The notes under the pieces were generated by a model that did not search any database, was not told where the DNA came from, and saw only the letters and a list, made by a program, of their open reading frames with translations. Positions 1 through 7,045 of a stretch of 14,753 nt of DNA are shown here, in pieces. This stretch comes from Thermoplasmata archaeon. Lineage in GTDB: Archaea > Thermoplasmatota > Thermoplasmata > GCA-020350865. Position 1 is the first letter of the stretch. Each line of letters opens with the position of its first letter. The stretch is from positions 488,759-503,511 of the forward strand of contig CP070672.1 of assembly GCA_020351895.1 (NCBI GenBank). Reading direction: 5' to 3'. The translations under genes and the position numbers were made by a program.

Positions 1-793
1 CGTAGACAGATATTCCTTCAATGTTCTCTGATGCGTTATTTTTATGAATGAAGTTACCGTTAGATAAACGAATTCTGATTCCATAGTCATTGTTTAAAGC
101 TTCGTTAAAAGAGATATTATTATCATGAGAAATTGTAAAACAAGATCCATACCGAGAATTATACAAGATATTATTTCTAGATACCAGATTGTTGCTGGAA
201 TTATATAAATACAAACCAGTGCTGGACATGCCTTTCTCGTTGTGAGAAAAATTATTTTCTGTAATGTTATTCCCATTGCATGAATCAAGATACAGTCCGT
301 AATCATTATTTGAGGCGGTATTATTTGTAATATTATTTCCAGAGGAACCAGACAAATAAATTCCGTAAATATTATCAGAAGCATTGATTTCTGTCACACT
401 GCAATTAAGCACATTTTCCATTCTTAATCCCGAGCCTCCTCCGGTAACACTGAATCCCGTTATATTCACCCAATCCGCCTCGATCCTCACGGCATCTCCC
501 GACCCACTCCCATTGATCATTGTCGCGATTTGATTTTCCCCAGCCAAGTTTAGAGTCTTATTAACAATCACATTCTCGTAATAAGTCCCGTTGTAAACGT
601 AAACAGTATCTCCATCACTGGCGTTGTCTATGGCATCCTGTATTTTGGTGTATGCTCCACCACTTCCAGTTGTGTTGACATAGAGAGTGGTGCCTTCAGC
701 ATTTACTGAAAAGTCCACAGTAAACTCTACGATCACGATTAGGCTGAGAACCATGACCAGGCTCAGCCAGATTGAGATTACCCTCCTACTCAT
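1..793 (-). CDS. NosD-like parallel beta-helix surface protein, 5' part (runs off left edge)
   Basis: Reading complement from the ATG at 793 gives 264 codons without a stop up to the window edge, so the gene is cut by the window, not broken. The protein opens MSRRVISIWLSLVMVLSLIV, a basic start plus hydrophobic stretch typical of a signal peptide. It continues with TTLYVN, GGAYTKIQDAI, GDTVYVYNGTYYENV and WVNITGF, the usual entry to a NosD/CASH-type right-handed beta-helix. From about residue 120 come coils of roughly 23 residues with NN, GIYL/GLYL and many N-x-S/T sequons. It is a close paralogue of the N-terminus of the 9907-12738 protein. Likely role: secreted, glycosylated surface protein; ligand unknown. 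No Shine-Dalgarno sequence precedes the ATG. The AGGAGGG just inside the gene lies after this ATG, and the paralogues support the chosen start. NosD in the strict sense (copper insertion into nitrous oxide reductase) is not implied. Confidence 0.88.
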   Translation of the reverse strand, partial: MSRRVISIWLSLVMVLSLIVIVEFTVDFSVNAEGTTLYVNTTGSGGAYTKIQDAIDNASDGDTVYVYNGTYYENVIVNKTLNLAGENQIATMINGSGSGDAVRIEADWVNITGFSVTGGGSGLRMENVLNCSVTEINASDNIYGIYLSGSSGNNITNNTASNNDYGLYLDSCNGNNITENNFSHNEKGMSSTGLYLYNSSNNLVSRNNILYNSRYGSCFTISHDNNISFNEALNNDYGIRIRLSNGNFIHKNNASENIEGISVY

Positions 794-816
794 GAGGGGA
801 TGTGATAGCTTGGCCA

Positions 817-824
817 GATTTATG
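817..824 (-). promoter_or_regulatory. TATA box of the left-edge NosD-like gene (leaderless)
   Basis: On the minus strand CATAAATC lies with its near edge 24 bases before the ATG at 793. Archaeal transcription starts about 25 bases downstream of the TATA box, so the transcript should begin at or next to the ATG. The 943-residue paralogue has the same spacing. Confidence 0.5.
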
Positions 825-900
825 TGTTACGCTTTTGCGGTGAGTGTGGAGGTGGTATTTATTATGGATATTAGGATTCGTGTAAAGATAGTTTTCAGTC

Positions 901-932
901 ACTTACAAAAAGTGTACAAAACAGTTTATATA
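901..932 (+). promoter_or_regulatory. Shared promoter element, copy 1 (no obvious gene)
   Basis: TTACAAAAAGTGTACAAAA is followed by TTTATATA at 925-932. The first 21 bases (901-921) are identical to the copy at 3330. The core is two TACAAAA repeats 11 bases apart, with the TATA box 24 bases from the start of the element, as in the other copies. No convincing coding region follows before the next copy at 1127. It may be a tandem distal promoter for the 1244 gene, drive a short RNA, or be left over from a lost gene. Confidence 0.6.
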
Positions 933-1126
933 CTTATTATACCATGATTTTATGGATCAGGTTTTGGCGGGAAGGGTGGGAAATTGGGACCATGTGCAAG
1001 ATATGAACCTACTTGATATGATGGAATAACTCGAATAATCTTAATGAAAGCTTAGGTCACATGTCTTATTTTTACATGAAACAAAAGATATGGTTCTAAT
1101 GTAAATCTATATTCTCCCATTCTTCT
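933..1126 (+). other. Intergenic stretch without a recognisable gene
   Basis: Between promoter copies 1 and 2 only tiny reading frames occur: 944-1006 (20 codons) and 1003-1029 (8 codons). The first starts upstream of the expected transcription start near 953, and neither has a convincing ribosome binding site. An ACATGT/ACATGA pair near 1059 and 1074 is a weak repeat. I see no gene here. Confidence 0.5.
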
Positions 1127-1160
1127 ACTTACAAAAAACGTACAAAAGACTTTATATATA
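1127..1160 (+). promoter_or_regulatory. Shared promoter element, copy 2 (upstream of the membrane regulator)
   Basis: ACTTACAAAAAACGTACAAAA is the same element with AC in place of GT in the centre, followed by TTTATATATA at 1151-1160. The two TACAAAA repeats and the 24-base spacing to TATA are kept. Transcription should start near 1180, leaving an AT-rich leader of about 60 bases before the ATG at 1244. If the downstream regulator binds this element it would control its own gene. Confidence 0.75.
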
Positions 1161-1173
1161 ATAAAAAAACGGA

Positions 1174-1209
1174 AATAATATTATATCATAAGTATATATA
1201 TATATTATT
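1174..1209 (+). repeat. AT-only inverted repeat in the leader of the regulator gene
   Basis: AATAATAT (1174-1181) and ATATTATT (1202-1209) are perfectly complementary, with a 20-base AT-rich loop. The right arm ends three bases before the purine run GGGGGAG (1213-1219). In such AT-rich sequence this could be chance. It is listed because other plus-strand genes here have a hairpin at the same place. Confidence 0.25.
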
Positions 1210-1221
1210 ATAGGGGGAGTA

Positions 1222-1242
1222 ATGAACAAGGCGGGAGCGTGA
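1222..1242 (+). CDS. Possible six-codon leader ORF (MNKAGA) before the regulator gene
   Basis: ATG AAC AAG GCG GGA GCG TGA follows a good Shine-Dalgarno-like GGGGGAG at 1213-1219. Its stop lies one base before the ATG of the regulator at 1244. A second purine run, GGCGGGAG (1230-1237), lies inside the mini-ORF and is correctly spaced for the 1244 start. Translation of the mini-ORF could therefore be coupled to the main gene, or the GGGGGAG may simply be unused. Chance occurrence cannot be excluded. Confidence 0.25.
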   Translation: MNKAGA

Positions 1243-1243
1243 T

Positions 1244-3241
1244 ATGGGAATTAGAGGTAATGGGTTAACAGAAGAAAAGTATTTTCGACATTCAATTCCA
1301 GCTGTGTGGATTGTATGTTTCCTGGCCTTTTTTGGGCTGATGATGAGCCAGGCAAGCGCAGGCCCCATAATTAAAGATGAAGAAACCTGTGGAAGCTGGT
1401 GCGATGATTTTCGGAATGAGGAGGGATTGGATAACCACTTCAATTTAACCTGCGAACCGGGAAATATTGGACTTATAAATACACCTGATGCAACAAAATG
1501 GGTAAATAAATCAATAGCCGTGGACAACGGGGATCCCTTTGATCTCTTTTTAGCAAAAAGACCCTCAGTATTGAAGGAAGATGGTGTATACAAGATGTGG
1601 TACTCGGGCTTCAATGGTAGAAAAAGCAGGATCTTATATGCCACATCAACAGATGGAATAGAATGGTTAAAGAATCCGGCTCCCGTAATTAATGTGGGCC
1701 CTCCAGGAGCTCCAGATGATACACATTTGAATAATCCGATAGTGATGAAGGACGATGGGATCTACAAGATGTGGTATGCCGGTAACGATAGCACTACCGA
1801 TAGAATCATGTACGCCACTTCCTCCGATGGATTCGAATGGACGAAACATGATGTGATCTTCCCGGACCTGGATGTCCATCCAAACACAGTCATGAGGGAC
1901 GGATCACTTTATAAGATGTGGTACCACCAGCTTGTGGGTGGCCACCATAGGATATTCTATGCAGTTTCATTAAACGGAGAAAACTGGATAAAAAAAGGCA
2001 TGGCACTCGATCTGGGTGATCAGGACCAACTTGATGACATGCATGTAAGCGGTGCGTCTGTCCTCAAAAATGACGAAGGTAGATACAGAATGTGGTATTC
2101 CGGTCACGATGAAGAAACAGGTTACAGAATTTTCTATGCAGAGGCTATTGATGAGAGAACCTGGATAAAGCATGGAATGGTAATAGATATTGGAAAGCCA
2201 GGTACACCAGATGATCAAGCTGCATCCTACCCTTTCGTAATAAAAGATGATGACATTTACAGGATGTGGTATATGGGGACATCAGGTGATCTTGAAACGC
2301 AGATAATGCATACGATAAGCCCACCCAGGTTCGCGGAAACCGGGAGCCTCGTATCAGTCACAATAACTTTACCATCCAGCCAATCCTGGAGTAATCTCGA
2401 GATCGATAAGATGGAACCCAGTGAGGATAACCGAATCCATGTTACAATATTGGATGGAATAACAGAGGAACCGATTTTAGGATTCGAGAAAATATTCGAA
2501 TCTAGTATTGACATCTCATCAATTGACAATAATAGTCATCCCACAATCAAGTTGAAGGCGACCTTTGTGGGATCGGGTGATGCTACTCCGATTCTGAAGG
2601 GATGGAGCGTAACGTGGGTCCTTTCAGGGGATAAACAGATCACACCCCAAGGTATTCAATTAGCAGACATTCCATGGGCTACAGTCATGATGGCAGCATC
2701 TGCGGGAGTGATCCTCTTTTCCCTCGCATTCGCAGGAGGAACAGAAGTGGGTAAGTACAAATTCTTCCCTGTTATCTTTCCCCTTTACTCGAGATTGAAA
2801 AGAAAGGAGCTTCTTAACTTGGTTACCCGAAGCAAGATCTTCGAATATATAATGGAACATCCAGGGGATCATTACAGCTCGATCAGGCAGGAGCTGAATC
2901 TAAACAACGGCGTTCTAGCCTACCACCTCAAGACTTTAGAAAGGGAGGAATACATCAAATCCATGCGTGACGGAGTCTACAAGAGGTTTTACCCGGTGGA
3001 TATGGATGTCCAGAGGGTGAACGGCTTTGGGACCCAGTCAATCCAGGGTCAATTAATTATTCATATTATTAACAACCCGGGATTGACCCAGAAGGAGCTC
3101 TCCAAGGCATTGGGTATAAGTCAGCAGGTTGTGAGCTACCATTTGAATCTCTTGATGGAGACGGGGCATGTGAGAGCTGAGAGGAGGGGGAAGGTGCTCA
3201 GGTATTATGTTAAAGGGGCGGTTCCCTGGGGTAATGTTTGA
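1244..3241 (+). CDS. Membrane-anchored regulator: beta-propeller ectodomain, TM helix, two cytoplasmic winged-helix domains
   Basis: 665 residues. A hydrophobic segment near 19-38 acts as signal peptide or first membrane helix. Residues about 90-365 carry five blades marked by Y(K/R)MWY motifs near 115, 174, 222, 280 and 339, each followed by RI.YA.S.DG..W, as in the five-bladed propellers of the GH43/GH32/GH130 type. A beta-sandwich-like stretch (about 365-470) leads to a transmembrane helix at about 476-499. The rest is cytoplasmic: one winged helix around 520-585 (SSIRQELNLNNGVLAYHLKTL) and a second at 598-658 (TQKELSKALGISQQVVSYHL). This tail resembles the two-HTH predicted regulators of COG3398. 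The likely role is direct transmembrane signalling from an outside carbohydrate or surface ligand to DNA; the ligand is unknown. The 1244 start is supported by GGCGGGAG six bases upstream and the hydrophobic segment that follows. Whether the propeller is catalytic cannot be told from sequence alone. Confidence 0.85.
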   Translation: MGIRGNGLTEEKYFRHSIPAVWIVCFLAFFGLMMSQASAGPIIKDEETCGSWCDDFRNEEGLDNHFNLTCEPGNIGLINTPDATKWVNKSIAVDNGDPFDLFLAKRPSVLKEDGVYKMWYSGFNGRKSRILYATSTDGIEWLKNPAPVINVGPPGAPDDTHLNNPIVMKDDGIYKMWYAGNDSTTDRIMYATSSDGFEWTKHDVIFPDLDVHPNTVMRDGSLYKMWYHQLVGGHHRIFYAVSLNGENWIKKGMALDLGDQDQLDDMHVSGASVLKNDEGRYRMWYSGHDEETGYRIFYAEAIDERTWIKHGMVIDIGKPGTPDDQAASYPFVIKDDDIYRMWYMGTSGDLETQIMHTISPPRFAETGSLVSVTITLPSSQSWSNLEIDKMEPSEDNRIHVTILDGITEEPILGFEKIFESSIDISSIDNNSHPTIKLKATFVGSGDATPILKGWSVTWVLSGDKQITPQGIQLADIPWATVMMAASAGVILFSLAFAGGTEVGKYKFFPVIFPLYSRLKRKELLNLVTRSKIFEYIMEHPGDHYSSIRQELNLNNGVLAYHLKTLEREEYIKSMRDGVYKRFYPVDMDVQRVNGFGTQSIQGQLIIHIINNPGLTQKELSKALGISQQVVSYHLNLLMETGHVRAERRGKVLRYYVKGAVPWGNV

Positions 3242-3271
3242 GTTGGGAGATTTTCATTGGTCTATTTCTAC

Positions 3272-3292
3272 ATGTGATTCACATCAGTGAAT
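3272..3292. repeat. Overlapping inverted repeats between the regulator and adhesin genes
   Basis: ATGTGA-T-TCACAT (3272-3284) is a perfect 13-base palindrome with one central base. It overlaps a second perfect hairpin, ATTCAC-ATCA-GTGAAT (3277-3292). Both lie 30 bases after the regulator's stop codon and about 38 bases upstream of promoter copy 3, so they could be an operator for the adhesin promoter or a 3' end structure of the regulator transcript. Confidence 0.4.
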
Positions 3293-3329
3293 TGTCTTTA
3301 CCAACTTTATCGAAAACCATTTTAAATCT

Positions 3330-3363
3330 ACTTACAAAAAGTGTACAAAAGAGTTTATATATA
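3330..3363 (+). promoter_or_regulatory. Shared promoter element, copy 3 (upstream of the adhesin-protease pair)
   Basis: The 21-base core (3330-3350) is identical to copy 1, and TTTATATATA starts at 3354 at the same 24-base offset. Transcription should start near 3382, giving a leader of about 30 bases. This carries GGGGGA at 3402-3407, a suitable ribosome binding site for the ATG at 3414. Confidence 0.75.
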
Positions 3364-3413
3364 TTTTAAACGAATTAGAAGGTGAATATTACGCGATATT
3401 TGGGGGAATAGAA

Positions 3414-4853
3414 ATGGAAAAAAGAATTAAGAGAAGATTAGGTGCCTTGGCAATTTTGGGAATACTTGTGATGGTTTCATTAATACCAATGGTTCTCGCT
3501 ACACCCAAGTGGGGCGAAGATCCCAATGATATTAATGATACCGGGAGCTATTATATTGACATCGATTCAAATAATGATGATGAAGATCAGGCATTTGCAG
3601 TAACAAAGCATGGATTATCAGGTGTTGGTACGGAACTCTTTAGAGTTCAAGAAGATGGCAATGTTGGTATCGGGACCCAAAATCCTCAAGCAAAATTGCA
3701 TGTGATGTCTTATGAAGATCAAATTAGGGTAAGTTATCCAGGTGGAATGCCTTATATGAACCTCATGGCTGGTGGAGCTTGGTGCGGTATTGAAGTCCAT
3801 TATTCATATGATAATCTTTTTTCGATATGGGATGGCGATTGGGAAACTGGCGAAGTTAGGTTGAATATCAAGGAGGATGGCAGAGTAGGGATTGGGAAAC
3901 TCGAGCCAGCCACGGAGCTTGATGTGGATGGTGTCATAACAGCCACAGGAGGGAATTCCGATAATTGGAACACAGCCTATCAATGGGGAGATCATGCATT
4001 AGCAGGCTATCTCACAAGTGAAAGCGATCCAATATTCGGTGCAAGTGCGGCAAGTGGAATCACAAGTGGAGACATTACCAACTGGGATACGGCTTATGGC
4101 TGGGGAGATCATGCATTAGCAGGCTATCTCACAAGTGAAAGCGATCCAATATTCGGTGCAAGTGCGGCAAGTGGAATCACAAGTGGAGATATTACCAACT
4201 GGGATACGGCTTATAGCTGGGGGGACCATGCCCTAGCAGGTTATGATCCAAGTTCAACTAACGAGTTACAAAGTCTTGCAGATGCTTACGCATTTGGCGG
4301 ACCAAGTGGAAATTCTATACAGCTTACTCAAATAAGCGGAAGTATCCATATTTTCAATGATGATCCAATCAATAAACCTATTCTCTGGTTAGATGAAAGA
4401 ACAGGCAATGTTGGTATGGGAACGACAGCCCCATCAGCAAAACTAGATGTTGAAATTCCACAAAATCCTACTGGCCTAGATGGAGCAGCGGAGATAGGTA
4501 TTAACAATTTAGCAACAGGATATTGCGCAATCGCGATGGGACAAAGTAGTACTGCTTCTGGAATGGGCTCAATCGCAATAGGAAGTAGTTTAACTGCAGG
4601 TGGAAGTTTTTCAATCGCGTTGGGAAAGTCAATCTTGATCGAGCCTAGTGCAACTGACAGTATTGGGATTGGTTTAAATTTCGATCCCACACCACCAATA
4701 TTAACACAACCTCACACAATGGCAATTATGAATGGCAATGTTGGCATTGGAACGACGACTCCAACCGAGAGCCTAGAAGTCAATGGTAATATCAAACTGT
4801 CTGGAGATATAACCTCCGATGGAGAAATTTGCATAGGGAGCGGTTGTCCATGA
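3414..4853 (+). CDS. Secreted trimeric-adhesin / tail-fibre-like stalk protein with YadA-type head repeats
   Basis: 479 residues. The signal peptide spans about 1-29 (basic start, hydrophobic core, cleavage near VLA-TPK). There are four copies of the fibre motif VG(I/M)GxxxPxxxLxV, near residues 84, 160, 340 and 443. Residues 191-277 hold the WGDHALAGYL repeat with a WNTAY/WDTAY partner, known from phage tail fibres and bacterial surface fibres. Residues about 362-412 show YadA/Hia head-type repeats (ATGYCAIAMG, TASGMGSIAIG). Such modules form long trimeric stalks and heads, so the protein is probably an extracellular adhesive fibre. There is no C-terminal S74 chaperone, membrane helix or beta-barrel anchor; it ends in SDGEICIGSGCP. 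How it stays on the cell is unclear. It shares a promoter with the downstream protease, 33 bases away. An integrated viral tail fibre is an alternative, but no other virion genes are nearby. Confidence 0.82.
   Translation: MEKRIKRRLGALAILGILVMVSLIPMVLATPKWGEDPNDINDTGSYYIDIDSNNDDEDQAFAVTKHGLSGVGTELFRVQEDGNVGIGTQNPQAKLHVMSYEDQIRVSYPGGMPYMNLMAGGAWCGIEVHYSYDNLFSIWDGDWETGEVRLNIKEDGRVGIGKLEPATELDVDGVITATGGNSDNWNTAYQWGDHALAGYLTSESDPIFGASAASGITSGDITNWDTAYGWGDHALAGYLTSESDPIFGASAASGITSGDITNWDTAYSWGDHALAGYDPSSTNELQSLADAYAFGGPSGNSIQLTQISGSIHIFNDDPINKPILWLDERTGNVGMGTTAPSAKLDVEIPQNPTGLDGAAEIGINNLATGYCAIAMGQSSTASGMGSIAIGSSLTAGGSFSIALGKSILIEPSATDSIGIGLNFDPTPPILTQPHTMAIMNGNVGIGTTTPTESLEVNGNIKLSGDITSDGEICIGSGCP
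3984..4244 (+). repeat. 117-bp in-frame tandem repeat in the adhesin gene (2.2 copies)
   Basis: Units at 3984-4100 and 4101-4217 differ at only two positions (gacatt/gatatt and ggc/agc). A diverged partial third unit runs from 4218 to 4244. Each unit encodes 39 residues beginning WGDHALAGYLTSESDPIFG. The near identity, including third codon positions, points to a recent duplication or ongoing homogenisation. Confidence 0.95.
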
Positions 4854-4886
4854 GATCCTCCGAAATGACCCATGGGGTGAAATAGA

Positions 4887-6815
4887 ATGCAACAGAAATG
4901 GTTGGAGATGGTGGCCATACTGACAACCTCGATAGTCGTAATGTCTCTACTATATCCTGCCGATCTGATCTTAACTCGGGATGAGGTAAGTGTAAGCGCC
5001 CAGAGTTTTGAAATTCTTCAAGATGAACATGTTGAATCATATATCCTTGATGGAATGCGTGTCAATAGAGGCACAGGGATGCCAATTGCTGTCTATAGTG
5101 CCGATTACACCGTAGCTCCAAGCGATCCTGAAAAGATGGCACGCCAGTATCTCGCAGAGAATGCGGAATTGTTTGGTATGCCAGATGATTTGAACGATCT
5201 AGTCCATAGAGTAACGGTAGAAACCCCTGGAGGCTACCATGTCCGATTTATTCAGATGTTAGATAGCTATCAGGTTTACGAAAGTGAGACAGTGGTTAAT
5301 ATTAATCCCCAAAATAAGGTTATGTTCGTTGCTAATGGGTATAATCCCTTTGTGACACTTCCACATGGATCTATCTCCCTGTCAGCTTCAGAGGCGCTAG
5401 AGGATGCAAAGAATTACTTGAAAGTTGATGGAAAGATTCAATATGAAAATACAGAAACTATTGTCTATTATAATAGTGGGGAGTCTCGATTGGCACACAA
5501 AATCAACGTTGTCCCAGCTGAAACCCCCCTTGGAGACTGGGAAATCTTGATAGATGCTTACACTTGTGAGATATTCAGGGTTGAGGATAAGGCAGTTTAT
5601 CAAAATCATGTAGATGGTACAGGTACGGTATTTGATCCAGATCCCCTTACAAGAGCTGGTGCCACTTATGGCGATCCGGGTTTCGTGGACAATGATGATG
5701 CTGACAGTCCCCAATTGACCAATCAACTGGTGAACGTTGTACTTCCTGACATTACGCTCGATGGGGGTACTCATTTCCTTACGGGACCTTGGGCCGAAAT
5801 TGTGGACTTTGAGGCGCCGTTTGATGGAGTTTTTTCCCAGCCAGGTTCAAATTTCGACTTTACCCGTGGGGATGACGAATTTGAAGCAGTGAACGCCTAC
5901 TATCACACTGACAAATCAATGCGTTACATTAACAATGAATTGGGATTCACTGTGACACCTACCCAATACGTTGGGGGAGTTCAGGTTGACCCCCACGGAG
6001 ATAATGGTGATGGTGGTTCACATTATAATCTTAATACAGGAAGAATTGCACATGGAGAGGGGGATGTTGATAATGCTGAAGATCCAGATGTTTTGCTTCA
6101 TGAATTGATGCATGGTGTCCATGATTGGCTTACTGGTGGAGGTGGTGTGGGCTTTTCGAATATCGAGGGGCTAAGTGAAGGCTCAGCAGATTATTGGGCA
6201 GTCTCTTATAATCGGGCTCAATTGTTCTGGGACCCAACTGATGCGGAATATAATTGGTTTGGACATTGGGTTGGCCATAACCCATTTTGGGCTGGGCGAA
6301 TTACAAACGATCCTGGAACTTATCCAGATGATTTGGATGGAGATGACATTCATTCCTCGGGTCAGCTATGGTCTTCCACACTAATGCAAATATGGGATGA
6401 TATTGGAAAAACAAAGACTGATAGACTTCTACTCGAAGCTTTATCAAATTTGAATGCAGCTTCCGATCAGAATGATGCTGCCGTGGCTTTCACCATCGCT
6501 GATGCTACATTGTATGGCGGGGACAATCTCGCAGCAATAATACATTGGTTTAATGCGAGAGGCTATACCGTCCCCGGAGGTAATGATCCACCACCATACG
6601 TCGAAGCTACGCCTCCGTCATCAGGCGACTGGTGGATCACCCAGGATTGTTACCTTCATAATGACGTCGTAGCTCCAGCCAATGTTATTGTAGCGGATAA
6701 CGTCGACCTTACTATTACAGCATTCGCATCTTTAGATATCGATTTGTTAAATCATCATATTAGGATTGGTGTTGGATCTCGGGTAATGATACTCCATGGT
6801 GCAAGGTTACACTAA
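4887..6815 (+). CDS. Secreted zinc metalloprotease, M36 (fungalysin)/M4-like, with FTP/PepSY propeptide
   Basis: 642 residues. A hydrophobic N-terminus (about 8-27) suggests export. Residues about 40-240 resemble the FTP and PepSY propeptide domains of thermolysin- and fungalysin-type proteases, which keep the enzyme inactive until cleaved. HELMH at 405-409 supplies two zinc ligands and the catalytic glutamate. Glu431 in LSEGSADYW, 22 residues further on, is the likely third ligand with Asp435 in the usual supporting place. This is the gluzincin arrangement. The last 70 residues, with repeated V/I-D-x pattern and ending in MILHGARLH, look like a short beta-rich appendage and may aid attachment. 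The gene begins 33 bases after the adhesin stop, with GGGGTGA at 4872-4878 as ribosome binding site and no TATA box between, so the two are probably one operon. Likely substrates are extracellular proteins or surface proteins of the cell itself; the sequence does not decide. Confidence 0.85.
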   Translation: MQQKWLEMVAILTTSIVVMSLLYPADLILTRDEVSVSAQSFEILQDEHVESYILDGMRVNRGTGMPIAVYSADYTVAPSDPEKMARQYLAENAELFGMPDDLNDLVHRVTVETPGGYHVRFIQMLDSYQVYESETVVNINPQNKVMFVANGYNPFVTLPHGSISLSASEALEDAKNYLKVDGKIQYENTETIVYYNSGESRLAHKINVVPAETPLGDWEILIDAYTCEIFRVEDKAVYQNHVDGTGTVFDPDPLTRAGATYGDPGFVDNDDADSPQLTNQLVNVVLPDITLDGGTHFLTGPWAEIVDFEAPFDGVFSQPGSNFDFTRGDDEFEAVNAYYHTDKSMRYINNELGFTVTPTQYVGGVQVDPHGDNGDGGSHYNLNTGRIAHGEGDVDNAEDPDVLLHELMHGVHDWLTGGGGVGFSNIEGLSEGSADYWAVSYNRAQLFWDPTDAEYNWFGHWVGHNPFWAGRITNDPGTYPDDLDGDDIHSSGQLWSSTLMQIWDDIGKTKTDRLLLEALSNLNAASDQNDAAVAFTIADATLYGGDNLAAIIHWFNARGYTVPGGNDPPPYVEATPPSSGDWWITQDCYLHNDVVAPANVIVADNVDLTITAFASLDIDLLNHHIRIGVGSRVMILHGARLH

Positions 6816-6898
6816 ACAGGCTCGTGAGCTTTACTCGAGCAGATAGGGCATGGCAAGCACGCCGATCCTGGTGCGAGCCGGAAGGATGCTCATGACCG
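6816..6898. other. GC-rich stretch after the protease gene, no gene recognised
   Basis: Bases 6819-6905 are about 62% G+C (54 of 87), clearly above the AT-rich surroundings. A short hairpin GCTCG/CGAGC (6820-6824, 6836-6840) follows the protease stop codon. Only short reading frames are present, such as 20 codons on the minus strand ending at 6835. It adjoins the decayed NosD-type 5' module and may be foreign or scrambled sequence. Confidence 0.35.
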
Positions 6899-6968
6899 TC
6901 ACGCCATTATTACCTTCCTAACCATGAATTAAAGTTAATACCCGAAGCCAGTTAAATACCTCCGATTA
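6899..6968 (-). pseudogene. Decayed 5' module of a NosD-like gene (promoter plus first codons MVRKVI)
   Basis: Reading complement from 6968: TAATCGGAGGTATTTAACTGG, then after a short stretch TTTAATTCATG and GTTAGGAAGGTAAT. This matches the sequence around the start of the 943-residue NosD-like gene (12780 to 12719) base for base over most of its length, including the AT-rich TATA-like GGTATTTA and the ATG context. The reading frame MVRKVIMA stops after eight codons at 6899. It is a relic of the family's promoter and signal-peptide start, oriented against the neighbouring genes. Confidence 0.7.
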
Positions 6969-7045
6969 CCACGTGTCCCCCAACCACTCTTGATGCGCTT
7001 TGATGGATACGAATGTTGAGATGTAGGTAAGGTTATTTCCTATGA

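Noticed and set aside
687..947. 86-codon plus-strand ORF
   Set aside because: Antisense to the start of the NosD-like gene and running across its promoter; no ribosome binding site or domain.
944..1006. 20-codon ORF after promoter copy 1
   Set aside because: Its ATG lies upstream of the expected transcription start (about 953) and has no SD; the sequence MILWIRFWREG is not recognisable.
1186..1644. 152-codon minus-strand ORF
   Set aside because: Antisense to the propeller coding region and the leader; no signal, domain or ribosome site, and the plus frame has clear domain motifs.
3984..4244. Direct repeats considered as a CRISPR-like array
   Set aside because: The repeats are 117 bp, adjoining without spacers, in frame and coding for a known fibre motif.
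4328..4690. 120-codon minus-strand ORF rich in PIAI-type repeats
   Set aside because: It is the complement of the YadA-type head repeats; its regularity merely mirrors the sense repeats.
6820..6840. GCTCG/CGAGC hairpin as terminator of the protease gene
   Set aside because: Only five base pairs and no T-run follows; kept as part of the GC-rich stretch instead.
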